DNA of 64,000 nucleotides. Source: Larus michahellis (taxonomy: Eukaryota; Chordata; Aves; Charadriiformes; Laridae). Where the stretch lies: assembly GCF_964199755.1 (NCBI RefSeq), contig NC_133901.1, positions 10,679,556-10,743,555 of the forward strand, in the 5' to 3' direction. Positions 27,701-41,999 of the stretch are shown here, piece by piece. Under the pieces are notes generated by a model that was given only the letters and a program-made list of their open reading frames with translations, did no database searches and was not told the DNA's origin. Position 1 is the first letter of the stretch; each line of letters starts with the position of its first letter. A program made the translations under genes and the position numbers.

Positions 27701-30700
27701 CCAGCAAGGAAAACTATGCCTTGTTCTAAAGCTCTTTGGGAAACTCTTGAATAGCCCCACAGACCTGGGGGCTGCAGGCTTTCCTGCTGCCTTCAGCCTC
27801 AAAACCACCCTTTCCCACTTGGCGCCGCGCTAGGCACAAAAATGGCCATATGTCTTGAGACTGGTCCCACGCCCAAAGAGCCAGCAGGGAAAACTATATC
27901 TTCTTCTAAAGCTCTTTGGGAAACTCTTGCATAGCCCCACACACCTGGGGGCTGCAGGCTTTCCAGCTGCCTTCAGCCTCAAAACCACCCTTTCCCACTT
28001 GGCGCCGCGCCAGCCACAAAAATGGCCATATGTCTGGAGACTGGTCCCCTGCCCAAAGAGCAAGCAGGGAAAACTATGTCTTCTTCTAAAGCTCTTTGGG
28101 AACCGCTTGCGTAGCCCCACACACCTGGGGGCTGCAGGCTTTCCTGCTGCCTTCAGCCTCAAAACCACCCTTTCCCACTTGGCGCCGCGCCAGGCACAAA
28201 AATGGCCATATGTCTGGAGATTGGTCCCACGCCCAAAGAGCCAGCAGGGAAAACTATGCCTTGTTCTAAAGATCTTTCGGAACCGCTTACATAGCCCCAC
28301 AGACCTGGGGGCTGCAGGCTTTCCTGCTGCCTTCAGCCTCAAAACCACCCTTTCCCACTTGGCGCCGAGCCAGGCACAAAAATGGCCATATGTCTGGAGA
28401 CTGGTCCCACACCCAAAGATCCAGCAGCGGAAAATATGCCTTGTTCTAAAGCTCTTTGGGAAACTCTTGCATAGCCCCACACACCTGGGGGCTGCAGGCT
28501 TCCCAGCTGCCTTCAGCCTCAAAACCACCCTTTCCCACTTGGCGCCGCGCCAGGCACAAAAATGGCCATATGTCTGGAGACTGGTCCCACGCCCAAAGAG
28601 CCAGCAGGGAAAACTATGCCTTGTTCTAAAGTTCTTTGGGAAACTCTTACATAGCCCCAAACACCTGGGGGCTGCAGGCTTTCCTGCTGCCTTCAGCCTC
28701 AAAACCACCCTTTCCCACTTGGCGCCGCGCCAGGCACAAAAATGGCCATATGTCTGGAGACTGGTCCCACGCCCAAAGAGCCAGCAGGGAAAACTATGTC
28801 TTCTTCTAAAGCTCTTTGGGAAACTCTTGCATAGCCCCACACACCTGCGGGCTGCAGGCTTTCCTGCTGCCTTCAGCCTCAAAACCACCCTTTCCCACGT
28901 GGCGCCGCGCTAGGCACAAAAATGGCCAAATGTCTGGAGATTGGTCCCACGCCCAAAGAGCCAGCAGGGAAAACTATGCCTTGTTCTAAAGCTCCTTGGG
29001 AAACTCTTGCATAGCCCCACACACCTGGGGGCTGCAGGCTTTCCTGCTGCCTTCAGCCTCAAAACCACCCTTTCCCACTTGGCGCCGCGCCAGGCACAAA
29101 AATGGCCGTATGTCTGGAGACTGGTCCCACGCCCAAAGAGCCAGCAGGGAAAACTATGTCTTCTTCTAAAGCACTTTCGGAAACTCTTGCATAGCCCCAC
29201 AGACCTGGGGGTTGCAGGCTTTCCTGCTGCCTTCAGCCTCAAAACCACCCTTTCCCACTTGGCGCCGCGCTAGGCACAAAAATGGCCATATGTCTGGAGA
29301 TTGGTCCCACACCCAAAGATCCAGCAGGGAAAATTATGCCTTGTTCTAAAGATCTTTCGGAACCGCTTGCTTAGCCCCACACACCTGGGGGCTGCAGGCT
29401 TTCCAGCTGCCTTCAGCCTCAAAACCACCCTTTCCCACTTGGCGCCGCGCTAGGCACAAAAATGGCCATATGTCTTGAGACTGGTATTACGCCCAAAGAG
29501 CCAGCAGGGAAAACTATGTCTTCTTCTAAAGCTCTTTCGGAAACTCTTGCATAGCCCCACAGACCTGGGGGTTGCAGGCTTTCCTGCTGCCTTCAGCCTC
29601 AAAACCACCCTTTCCCACTTGGCGCCGCGCTAGGCACAAAAATGGCCATATGTCTGGAGATTGGTCCCACGCCCAAAGAGCCAGCAGGGAAAACTATGCC
29701 TTGTTCTAAAGCTCTTTGGGAAACTCTTGCATAGCCCCACAGACCTGGGGGCTGCAGGCTTTCCTGCTGCCTTCAGCCTCAAAACCACCCTTTCCCACTT
29801 GGTGCCGCGCCAGGCACAAAAATGGCCATATGTCTGGAGACTGGTCCCACACCCAAAGATCCAGCAGGGGAAAATATGCCTTGTTCTAAAGCTCTTTGGG
29901 AAACTCTTGCATAGCCCCACACACCTGGGGGCTGCAGGCTTTCCAGCTGCCTTCAGCCTCAAAACCACCCTTTCCCACTTGGCGCCGCGCCAGGCACAAA
30001 AATGGCCATATGTCTTGAGACTGGTATTACGCCCAAAGAGCCAGCAGGGAAAACTATGCCTTGTTCTAAAGGTCTTTGGGAAACTCTTACATAGCCCCAC
30101 AGACCTGGGGGCTGCAGGCTTTCCTGCTGCCTTCAGCCTCAAAACCACCCTTTCCCACTTGGCGCTGCGCCAGGCACAAAAATGGCCATATGTCTGGAGA
30201 TTGGTCCCACGCCCAAAGAGCCAGCAGGGAAAACTATGTCTTCTTCTAAAGCTCTTTGGGAAACTCTTGCATAGCCCCACACACCTGGGGGCTGCAGGCT
30301 TTCCAGCTGCCTTCAGCCTCAAAACCACCCTTTCCCACTTGGCGCCGCGCTAGGCACAAAAATGGCCAAATGTCTTGAGACTGGTCCCACGCCCAAAGAG
30401 CCAGCAGGGAAAACTATGCCTTGTTCTAAAGCTCCTTGGGCAACTCTTGCATAGCCCCACACACCTGGGGGCTGCAGGCTTTCCAGCTGCCTTCAGCCTC
30501 AAAACCACCGTTTCCCACTTGGCGCCGCGCCAGGCACAAAAATGGCCATATGTCTTGAGACTGGTCCCACGCCCAAAGAGCCAGCAGGGAAAACTATGTC
30601 TTCTTCTAAAGCTCTTTCGGAAACTCTTGCATAGCCCCACACACCTGGGGGCTGCAGGCTTTCCAGCTGCCTTCAGCCTCAAAACCACCCTTTCCCACTT

Positions 30701-33300
30701 GGCGCCGCGCTAGGCACAAAAATGGCCATATGTCTGGAGATTGGTCCCACGCCTAAAGAGCCAGCAGGGAAAACTATGCCTTGTTCTAAACCTCTTTGGG
30801 AAACTCTTGCATAGCCCCACACACCTGGGGGCTGCAGGCTTTCCTGCTGCCTTCAGCCTCAAAACCACCCTTTCCCACTTGGCACCGCGCCAGGCACAAA
30901 AATGGCCATATGTCTGGAGACTGGTCCCACGCCCAAAGAGCCAGCAGGGAAAACTATGTCTTCTTCTAAAGCTCTTTGGGAAACTCTTGCATAGCCCCAC
31001 AGACCTGGGGGCTGCAGGCTTTCCTGCTGCCTTCAGCCTCAAAACCACCCTTTCCCACTTGGCGCCGCGCCAGGCACAAAAATGGCCATATGGCTGGAGA
31101 TTGGTCCCTCGCCCAAAGAGCCAGCAGAGAAAACTATGCCTTGTTCTAAAGCTCTTTGGGAAACTCTTGCATAGCCCCACAGACCTGGGGGCTGCAGGCT
31201 TTCCTGCTGCCTTCAGCCTCAAAACCACCCTTTCCCACTTGGCGCCGCGCTAGGCACAAAAATGGCCATATGTCTTGAGACTGGTCCCACGCCCAAAGAG
31301 CAAGCAGGGAAAACTATGTCTTCTTCTAAAGCTCTTTGGGAAACTCTTGCATAGCCCCACACACCTGGGGGCTGCAGGCTTTCCAGCTGCCTTCAGCCTC
31401 AAAACCACCCTTTCCCACTTGGCGCCGCGCCAGGCACAAAAATGGCCATATGTCTGGAGATTGGTCCCACGCCCAAAGAGCCAGCAGGGAAAACTATGCC
31501 TTGTTCTAAACCTCTTTGGGAAACTCTTGCATAGCCCCACACACCTGGGGGCTGCAGGCTTTCCTGCTGCCTTCAGCCTCAAAACCACCCTTTCCCACTT
31601 GGCGCCGCGCCAGGCACAAAAATGGCCATATGTCTGGAGACTGGTCCCACGCCCAAAGAGCCAGCAGGGAAAACTATGTCTTCTTCTAAAGCTCTTTGGG
31701 AAACTCTTGCATAGCCCCACACACCTGGGGGCTGCAGGCTTTCCTGCTGCCTTCAGCCTCAAAACCACCCTTTCCCACTTGGCGCCGCGCCAGGCACAAA
31801 AATGGCCATATGTCTGGAGATTGGTCCCTCGCCCAAAGAGCCAGCAGGGAAAACTATGCCTTGTTCTAAAGCTCTTTGGGAAACTCTTGCATAGCCCCAC
31901 ACACCTGGGGGCTGCAGGCTTTCCAGCTGCCTTCAGCCTCAAAACCACCCTTTCCCACTTGGCGCCGCGCAGGCACAAAAATGGCCAAATGTCTGGAGAT
32001 TGGTCCCCTGCCCAAAGAGCCAGCAAGGAAAACTATGCCTTGTTCTAAAGCTCTTTGGGAAACTCTTGAATAGCCCCACAGACCTGGGGGCTGCAGGCTT
32101 TCCTGCTGCCTTCAGCCTCAAAACCACCCTTTCCCACTTGGCGCCGCGCTAGGCACAAAAATGGCCATATGTCTTGAGACTGGTCCCACGCCCAAAGAGC
32201 CAGCAGGGAAAACTATATCTTCTTCTAAAGCTCTTTGGGAAACTCTTGCATAGCCCCACACACCTGGGGGCTGCAGGCTTTCCAGCTGCCTTCAGCCTCA
32301 AAACCACCCTTTCCCACTTGGCGCCGCGCCAGCCACAAAAATGGCCATATGTCTGGAGACTGGTCCCCTGCCCAAAGAGCAAGCAGGGAAAACTATGTCT
32401 TCTTCTAAAGCTCTTTGGGAAACTCTTGCATAGCCCCACACACCTGGGGGCTGCAGGCTTTCCTGCTGCCTTCAGCCTCAAAACCACCCTTTCCCACTTG
32501 GCGCCACGCTAGGCACAAAAATGGCCATATGTCTGGAGATTGGTCCCACGCTCAAAGAGCCAGCAGGGAAAACTATGTCTTGTTCTAAAGCTCTTTCGGA
32601 ACCGCTTGCGTAGCCCCACACACCTGGGGGCTGCAGGCTTTCCTGCTGCCTTCAGCCTCAAAACCACCCTTTCCCACTTGGCGCCGCGCCAGGCACAAAA
32701 ATGGCCATATGTCTGGAGATTGGTCCCACGCCCAAAGAGCCAGCAGGGAAAACTATGCCTTGTTCTAAAGATCTTTCGGAACCGCTTACATAGCCCCACA
32801 GACCTGGGGGCTGCAGGCTTTCCTGCTGCCTTCAGCCTCAAAACCACCCTTTCCCACTTGGCGCCGAGCCAGGCACAAAAATGGCCATATGTCTGGAGAC
32901 TGGTCCCACACCCAAAGATCCAGCAGCGGAAAATATGCCTTGTTCTAAAGCTCTTTGGGAAACTCTTGCATAGCCCCACACACCTGGGGGCTGCAGGCTT
33001 CCCAGCTGCCTTCAGCCTCAAAACCACCCTTTCCCACTTGGCGCCGCGCCAGGCACAAAAATGGCCATATGTCTGGAGACTGGTCCCACGCCCAAAGAGC
33101 CAGCAGGGAAAACTATGCCTTGTTCTAAAGTTCTTTGGGAAACTCTTACATAGCCCCAAACACCTGGGGGCTGCAGGCTTTCCTGCTGCCTTCAGCCTCA
33201 AAACCACCCTTTCCCACTTGGCGCCGCGCCAGGCACAAAAATGGCCATATGTCTGGAGACTGGTCCCACGCCCAAAGAGCCAGCAGGGAAAACTATGTCT
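21781..33300 (+). repeat. Large higher-order repeat, offset about 7.02 kb, with a partial third copy between
   Basis: Bases 21,781-24,960 match 28,799-31,978 at an offset of 7,018 bp (39 monomers minus two 1-bp deletions). The two share rare variants: ggccgtatg (22,085 and 29,103), gaaaattatg, gcttagcccc, and ctccttgggcaac. After this the offset falls to 6,838 bp, because one monomer present at 24,961-25,140 is missing from the right copy. Matching continues to about 26,470 against 33,300. The interval 26,571-28,799 is a third, partial copy. The same 1-bp deletion in gcgccgcgcaggc is present at about 24,952, 27,471 and 31,969, confirming common descent. Monomers here are mostly of the actcttgcatag type, unlike the flanking domains. 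Confidence 0.9.
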
Positions 33301-35276
33301 TCTTCTAAAGCTCTTTGGGAAACTCTTGCATAGCCCCACACACCTGGGGGCTGCAGGCTTTCCTGCTGCCTTCAGCCTCAAAACCACCCTTTCCCACTTG
33401 GCGCCGCGCCAGGCACAAAAATGGCCATATGTCTGGAGATTGGTCCCACGCCCAAAGAGCCAGCAGGGAAAACTATGCCTTGTTCTAAAGCTCTTTGGGA
33501 ACCGCTTGCGTAGCCCCACACACCTGGGGGCTGCAGGCTTTCCAGCTGCCTTCAGCCTCAAAACCACCCTTTCCCACTTGGCGCCGCGCCAGGCACAAAA
33601 ATGGCTATATGTCTGGAGATTGGTCCCACGCCCAAAGAGCCTGCAGGGAAAACTATGCCTTGTTCTAAAGCTCTTTCGGAACCGCTTGCGTAGCCCCACA
33701 CACCTGGGGGCTGCAGGCTTTCCTGCTGCCTTCAGCCTCAAAACCACCCTTTCCCACTTGGCGCCGCGCCAGGCACAAAAATGGCCATATGTCTGGAGAC
33801 TGGTCCCACACCCAAAGATCCAGCAGGGAAAAATATGCCTTGTTCTAAAGCTCTTTGGGAAACTCTTGCATAGCCCCACACACCTGGGGGCTGCAGGCTT
33901 TCCAGCTGCCTTCAGCCTCAAAACCACCCTTTCCCACTTGGCGCCGCGCCAGGCACAAAAATGGCCATATGTCTGGAGACTGGTCCCACGCCCAAAGAGC
34001 CAGCAGGGAAAACTATGCCTTGTTCTAAAGCTCTTTGGGAACCGCTTGCGTAGCCCCACACACCTGGGGGCTGCAGGCTTTCCAGCTGCCTTCAGCCTCA
34101 AAACCACCCTTTCCCACTTGGCGCCGCGCCAGGCACAAAAATGGCCATATGTCTGGAGATTGGTCCCACGCCCAAAGAGCCAGCAGGGAAAACTATGCCG
34201 TGTTCTAAAGCTCTTTGGGAACCGCTTGCGTAGCCCCACACACCTGGGGGCTGCAGGCTTTCCTGCTGCCTTCAGCGTCAAAACCACCCTTTCCCACTTG
34301 GCGCCGCGCCAGGCACAAAAATGCCCATATGTCTGGAGATTGGTCCCTCGCCCAAAGAGCCAGCAGGGAAAACTATGCCTTCTTCTAAAGATCTTTGGGA
34401 ACCGCTTGCGTAGCCCCACACACCTGCGGGCTGCAGGCTTTCCTGCTGCCTTCAGCCTCAAAACCACCCTTTCCCACTTGGCGCCGCGCCAGGCACAAAA
34501 ATGGCCATATGTCTTGAGACTGGTCTTACGCCCAAAGAGCCAGCAGGGAAAACTATGCCTTGTTCGAAAGCTCTTTGGGAACCGCTTGCGTAGCCCCACA
34601 CACCTGCGGGCTGCAGGCTTTCCTGCTGCCTTCAGCCTCAAAACCACCCTTTCCCACTTGGCGCCGCGCCAGGCACAAAAACGGCCATATGTCTGGAGAT
34701 TGGTCCCACGCGCAAGGAGCCAGCAGGGAAAACTATGCCTTGTTCTAAAGCTCTTTGGGAACCGCTTGCGTAGCCCCACACACCTGCGGACTGCAGGCTT
34801 TCCAGCTGCCTTCAGCCTCAAAACCACCCTTTCCCACTTGGCGCCGCGCCAGGCACAAAAATGGCCATATGTCTGGAGACTGGTCCCACGCCCAAAGAGC
34901 CAGCAGGGAAAACTATGCCTTGTTCTAAAGCTCTTTCGGAACCGCTTGCGTAGCCCCACACACCTGGGGGCTGCAGGCTTTCCTGCTGCCTTCAGCCTCA
35001 AAACCACCGTTTCCCACTTGGCGCCGCGCCAGGCACAAAAATGGCCATATGTCTGGAGACTGGTCCCACACCCAAAGATCCAGCAGGGAAAAATATGCCT
35101 TGTTCTAAAGCTCTTTGGGAAACTCTTGCATAGCCCCACACACCTGGGGGCTGCAGGCTTTCCAGCTGCCTTCAGCCTCAAAACCACCCTTTCCCACTTG
35201 GCGCCGCGCCAGGCACAAAAATGGCCATATGTCTGGAGACTGGTCCCACGCCCAAAGAGCCAGCAGGGAAAACTAT

Positions 35277-38200
35277 GACTTGTTCTAAAGCTCTTTGGGA
35301 ACCGCTTGCGTAGCCCCACACACCTGGGGGCTGCAGGCTTTCCAGCTGCCTTCAGCCTCAAAACCACCCTTTCCCACTTGGCGCCGCGCCAGGCACAAAA
35401 ATGGCCATATGTCTGGAGATTGGTCCCACGCCTAAAGAGCCAGGAGGGAAAACTATGCCTTGTTCTAAAGCTCTTTGGGAACCGCTTGCGTAGCCCCACA
35501 CACCTGGGGGCTGCAGGCTTTCCAGCTGCCTTCACCTCAAAACCACCCTTTCCCACTTGGCGCCGCGCCAGGCACAAAAATGGCCATATGGCTGGAGATT
35601 GGTCCCACGCCCAAAGAGCCAGCAGGGAAAACTATGCCTTCTACTAAAGCTCTTTGGGAACCGCTTGCGTAGCCCCACACACCTGGGGGCTGCAGGCTTT
35701 CCTGCTGCCTTCAGCCTCAAAACCACCCTTTCCCACTTGGCGCCGCGCCAGGCACAAAAATGGCCATATGTCTTGAGACTGGTCTTACGCCCAAAGAGCC
35801 AGCAGGGAAAACTATGCCTTGTTCGAAAGCTCTTTGGGAACCGCTTGCGTAGCCCCACAGACCTGGGGGCTGCAGGCTTTCCTGCTGCCTTCAGCCTCAA
35901 AACCACCCTTTCCCACTTGGCGCCGCGCCAGGCACAAAAATGGCCATATGTCTGGAGATTGGTCCCATGCGCAAGGAGCCAGCAGGGAAAACTATGCCTT
36001 GTTCTAAAGCTCTTTGGGAACCGCTTGCGTAGCCCCACACACCTGGGGGCTGCAGGCTTTCCAGCTGCCTTCAGCCTCAAAACCACCCTTTCCCACTTGG
36101 CGCCGCGCCAGGCACAAAAATGGCCATATGTCTGGAGATTGGTCCCACGCCCAAAAAGCCAGCAGGGAAAACTATGCCTTGTTCTAAAGCTCTTTCGGAA
36201 CCGCTTGCGTAGCCCCACACACCTGGGGGCTGCAGGCTTTCCTGCTGCCTTCAGCCTCAAAACCACCCTTTCCCACTTGGCGCCGCGCCAGGCACAAAAA
36301 TGGCCATATGTCTTGAGACTGGTATTACGCCCAAAGAGACAGTAGGGAAAACTATGCCTTGTTCTAAAGCTCTTTGGGAAACTCTTGCATAGCCCCACAG
36401 ACCTGGGGGCTGCAGGCTTTCCTGCTGCCTTCAGCCTCAAAACCACCCTTTCCCACTTGGCGCCGCGCCAGGCACAAAAATGGCCATATGTCTGGAGACT
36501 GGTCCCACGCCCAAAGAGCCAGCAGGGAAAACTATGACTTGTTCTAAAGCTCTTTGGGAACCGCTTGCGTAGCCCCACACACCTGGGGGCTGCAGGCTTT
36601 CCAGCTGCCTTCAGCCTCAAAACCACCCTTTCCCACTTGGCGCCGCGCCAGGCACAAAAATGGCCATATGTCTGGAGATTGGTCCCACGCCTAAAGAGCC
36701 AGGAGGGAAAACTATGCCTTGTTCTAAAGCTCTTTGGGAACCGCTTGCGTAGCCCCACACACCTGGGGGCTGCAGGCTTTCCAGCTGCCTTCAGCCTCAA
36801 AACCACCCTTTCCCACTTGGCGCCGCGCCAGGCACAAAAATGGCCATATGGCTGGAGATTGGTCCCACGCCCAAAGAGCCAGCAGGGAAAACTATGCCTT
36901 CTACTAAAGCTCTTTGGGAACCGCTTGCGTAGCCCCACACACCTGGGGGCTGCAGGCTTTCCTGCTGCCTTCAGCCTCAAAACCACCCTTTCCCACTTGG
37001 CGCCGCGCCAGGCACAAAAATGGCCATATGTCTTGAGACTGGTCTTACGCCCAAAGAGCCAGCAGGGAAAACTATGCCTTGTTCGAAAGCTCTTTGGGAA
37101 CCGCTTGCGTAGCCCCACACACCTGCGGGCTGCAGGCTTTCCTGCTGCCTTCAGCCTCAAAACCACCCTTTCCCACTTGGCGCCGCGCCAGGCACAAAAA
37201 TGGCCATATGTCTGGAGACTGGTCCCACGCCCAAAGAGCCAGCAGGGAAAACTATGCCTTCTTCTAAAGCTCTTTGGGAACCGCTTGCGTAGCCCCACAC
37301 ACCTGCGGGCTGCAGGCTTTCCTGCTGCCTTCAGCCTCAAAACCACCCTTTCCCACTTGGCGCCGCGCCAGGCACAAAAATGGCCATTTGTCTTGAGACT
37401 GGTCTTACGCCCAAAGAGCCAGCAGGGAAAACTATGCCTTGTTCGAAAGCTCTTTGGGAACCGCTTGCGTAGCCCCACACACCTGCGGGCTGCAGGCTTT
37501 CCTGCTGCCTTCAGCCTCAAAACCACCCTTTCCCACTTGGCGCCGCGCCAGGCACAAAAATGGCCATATGTCTTGAGACTGGTCTTACGCCCAAAGAGCC
37601 AGCAGGGAAAACTATGCCTTGTTCGAAAGCTCTTTGGGAACCGCTTGCGTAGCCCCACACACCTGCGGGCTGCAGGCTTTCCTGCTGCCTTCAGCCTCAA
37701 AACCACCCTTTCCCACTTGGCGCCGCGCCAGGCACAAAAACGGCCATATGTCTGGAGATTGGTCCCACGCGCAAGGAGCCAGCAGGGAAAACTATGCCTT
37801 GTTCTAAAGCTCTTTGGGAACCGCTTGCGTAGCCCCACACACCTGGGGGCTGCAGGCTTTCCAGCTGCCTTCAGCCTCAAAACCACCCTTTCCCACTTGG
37901 CGCCGCGCCAGGCACAAAAATGGCCATATGTCTGGAGATTGGTCCCACGCCCAAAGAGCCTGCAGGGAAAACTATGCCTTGTTCTAAAGCTCTTTCGGAA
38001 CCGCTTGCGTAGCCCCACACACCTGGGGGCTGCAGGCTTTCCAGCTGCCTTCAGCCTCAAAACCACCCTTTCCCACTTGGCGCCGCGCCAGGCACAAAAA
38101 TGGCCATATGTCTGGAGACTGGTCCCACACCCAAAGATCCAGCAGGGAAAAATATGCCTTGTTCTAAAGCTCTTTGGGAAACTCTTGCATAGCCCCACAC

Positions 38201-41200
38201 ACCTGGGGGCTGCAGGCTTTCCAGCTGCCTTCAGCCTCAAAACCACCCTTTCCCACTTGGCGCCGCGCCAGGCACAAAAATGGCCATATGTCTGGAGACT
38301 GGTCCCACGCCCAAAGAGCCAGCAGGGAAAACTATGACTTGTTCTAAAGCTCTTTGGGAACCGCTTGCGTAGCCCCACACACCTGGGGGCTGCAGGCTTT
38401 CCAGCTGCCTTCAGCCTCAAAACCACCCTTTCCCACTTGGCGCCGCGCCAGGCACAAAAATGGCCATATGTCTGGAGATTGGTCCCACGCCTAAAGAGCC
38501 AGGAGGGAAAACTATGCCTTGTTCTAAAGCTCTTTGGGAACCGCTTGCGTAGCCCCACACACCTGGGGGCTGCAGGCTTTCCAGCTGCCTTCAGCCTCAA
38601 AACCACCCTTTCCCACTTGGCGCCGCGCCAGGCACAAAAATGGCCATATGGCTGGAGATTGGTCCCACGCCCAAAGAGCCAGCAAGGAAAACTATGCCTT
38701 CTACTAAAGCTCTTTGGGAACCGCTTGCGTAGCCCCACACACCTGGGGGCTGCAGGCTTTCCTGCTGCCTTCAGCCTCAAAACCACCCTTTCCCACTTGG
38801 CGCCGCGCCAGGCACAAAAATGGCCATATGTCTTGAGACTGGTCTTACGCCCAAAGAGCCAGCAGGGAAAACTATGCCTTGTTCGAAAGCTCTTTGGGAA
38901 CCGCTTGCGTAGCCCCACACACCTGCGGGCTGCAGGCTTTCCTGCTGCCTTCAGCCTCAAAACCACCCTTTCCCACTTGGCGCCGCGCCAGGCACAAAAA
39001 TGGCCATATGTCTGGAGATTGGTCCCATGCGCAAGGAGCCAGCAGGGAAAACTATGCCTTGTTCTAAAGCTCTTTGGGAACCGCTTGCGTAGCCCCACAC
39101 ACCTGGGGGCTGCAGGCTTTCCAGCTGCCTTCAGCCTCAAATCCACCCTTTCCCACTTGGCGCCGCGCCAGGCACAAAAATGGCCATATGTCTGGAGATT
39201 GGTCCCACGCCCAAAGAGCCAGCAGGGAAAACTATGCCTTGTTCTAAAGCTCTTTCGGAACCGCTTGCGTAGCCCCACACACCTGGGGGCTGCAGGCTTT
39301 CCTGCTGCCTTCAGCCTCAAAACCACCCTTTCCCACTTGGCGCCGCGCCAGGCACAAAAATGGCCATATGTCTTGAGACTGGTATTACGCCCAAAGAGAC
39401 AGTAGGGAAAACTATGCCTTGTTCTAAAGCTCTTTGGGAAACTCTTGCATAGCCCCACAGACCTGGGGGCTGCAGGCTTTCCTGCTGCCTTCAGCCTCAA
39501 AACCACCCTTTCCCACTTGGCGCCGCGCCAGGCACAAAAATGGCCATATGTCTGGAGATTGGTCCCACGCCCAAAGAGCCAGCAGGGAAAACTATGACTT
39601 GTTCTAAAGCTCTTTGGGAACCGCTTGCGTAGCCCCACACACCTGGGGGCTGCAGGCTTTCCAGCTGCCTTCAGCCTCAAAACCACCCTTTCCCACTTGG
39701 CGCCGCGCCAGGCACAAAAATGGCCATATGTCTGGAGATTGGTCCCACGCCTAAAGAGCCAGGAGGGAAAACTATGCCTTGTTCTAAAGCTCTTTGGGAA
39801 CCGCTTGCGTAGCCCCACACACCTGCGGGCTGCAGGCTTTCCAGCTGCCTTCAGCCTCAAAACCACCCTTTCCCACTTGGCGCCGCGCCAGGCACAAAAA
39901 TGGCCATATGGCTGGAGATTGGTCCCACGCCCAAAGAGCCAGCAGGGAAAACTATGCCTTCTACTAAAGCTCTTTGGGAACCGCTTGCGTAGCCCCACAC
40001 ACCTGGGGGCTGCAGGCTTTCCTGCTGCCTTCAGCCTCAAAACCACCCTTTCCCACTTGGCGCCGCGCCAGGCACAAAAATGGCCATATGTCTTGAGACT
40101 GGTCTTACGCCCAAAGAGCCAGCAGGGAAAACTATGCCTTGTTCGAAAGCTCTTTGGGAACCGCTTGCGTAGCCCCACACACCTGCGGGCTGCAGGCTTT
40201 CCAGCTGCCTTCAGCCTCAAAACCACCCTTTCCCACTTGGCGCCGCGCCAGGCACAAAAATGGCCATATGTCTGGAGATTGGTCCCATGCGCAAGGAGCC
40301 AGCAGGGAAAACTATGCCTTGTTCTAAAGCTCTTTGGGAACCGCTTGCGTAGCCCCACACACCTGGGGGCTGCAGGCTTTCCAGCTGCCTTCAGCCTCAA
40401 AACCACCCTTTCCCACTTGGCGCCGCGCCAGGCACAAAAATGGCCATATGTCTGGAGATTGGTCCCACGCCCAAAGAGCCAGCAGGGAAAACTATGCCTT
40501 CTTCTAAAGCTCTTTCGGAACCGCTTGCGTAGCCCCACACACCTGGGGGCTGCAGGCTTTCCTGCTGCCTTCAGCCTCAAAACCACCCTTTCCCACTTGG
40601 CGCCGCGCCAGGCACAAAAATGGCCATATGTCTTGAGACTGGTATTACGCCCAAAGAGACAGTAGGGAAAACTATGCCTTGTTCTAAAGTTCTTTGGGAA
40701 ACTCTTACATAGTCCCACAGACCTGGGGGCTGCAGGCTTTCCTGCTGCCTTCAGCCTCAAAACCACCCTTTCCCACTTGGCGCCGCGCCAGGCACAAAAA
40801 TGGCCATATGTCTGGAGATTGGTCCCACGCCCAAAGAGCCAGCAGGGAAAACTATGCCTTCTTCTAAAGCTCTTTCGGAACCGCTTGCGTAGCCCCACAC
40901 ACCTGGGGGCTGCAGGCTTTCCTGCTGCCTTCAGCCTCAAAACCACCCTTTCCCACTTGGCGCCGCGCCAGGCACAAAAATGGCCATATGGCTGGAGATT
41001 GGTCCCTCGCCCAAAGAGCCAGCAGGGAAAACTATGCCTTCTTCTAAAGATCTTTGGGAACCGCTTGCGTAGCCCCACACACCTGCGGGCTGCAGGCTTT
41101 CCTGCTGCCTTCAGCCTCAAAACCACCCTTTCCCACTTGGCGCCGCGCCAGGCACAAAAATGGCCATATGTCTTGAGACTGGTCTTACGCCCAAAGAGCC

Positions 41201-41950
41201 AGCAGGGAAAACTATGCCTTGTTCGAAAGCTCTTTGGGAACCGCTTGCGTAGCCCCACACACCTGGGGGCTGCAGGCTTTCCTGCTGCCTTCAGCCTCAA
41301 AACCACCCTTTCCCACTTGGCGCCGCGCCAGGCACAAAAACGGCCATATGTCTGGAGATTGGTCCCACGCGCAAGGAGCCAGCAGGGAAAACTATGCCTT
41401 GTTCTAAAGCTCTTTGGGAACCGCTTGCGTAGCCCCACACACCTGGGGGCTGCAGGCTTTCCAGCTGCCTTCAGCCTCAAAACCACCCTTTCCCACTTGG
41501 CGCCGCGCCAGGCACAAAAATGCCCATATGGCTGGAGATTGGTCCCACGCCCAAAGAGCCTGCAGGGAAAACTATGCCTTCTTCTAAAGCTCTTTGGGAA
41601 CCGCTTGCGTAGCCCCACACACCTGGGGGCTGCAGGCTTTCCTGCTGCCTTCAGCCTCAAAACCACCCTTTCCCACTTGGCGCCGCGCCAGGCACAAAAA
41701 TGGCCATATGTCTGGAGACTGGTCCCACACCCAAAGATCCAGCAGGGAAAAATATGCCTTGTTCTAAAGCTCTTTGGGAAACTCTTGCATAGCCCCACAC
41801 ACCTGGGGGCTGCAGGCTTTCCAGCTGCCTTCAGCCTCAAAACCACCCTTTCCCACTTGGCGCCGCGCCAGGCACAAAAATGGCCATATGTCTGGAGACT
41901 GGTCCCACGCCCAAAGAGCCAGCAGGGAAAACTATGACTTGTTCTAAAGC
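35277..41950 (+). repeat. 7-monomer higher-order repeat with inserted monomers
   Basis: The rare variant gactatgact-type junction (actatgacttgttcta) occurs at about 35,277, 36,537, 38,337, 39,597 and 41,937, giving spacings of 1,260, 1,800, 1,260 and 2,340 bp. The variant tatggctgg recurs at about 35,587, 36,847, 38,647, 39,907, 40,987 and 41,527. The extra 540 bp in the second interval is a local run of the gttcgaaagc / ggtcttacgc monomers at about 37,080-37,620. Confidence 0.85.
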
Positions 41951-41999
41951 TCTTTGGGAACCGCTTGCGTAGCCCCACACACCTGGGGGCTGCAGGCTT

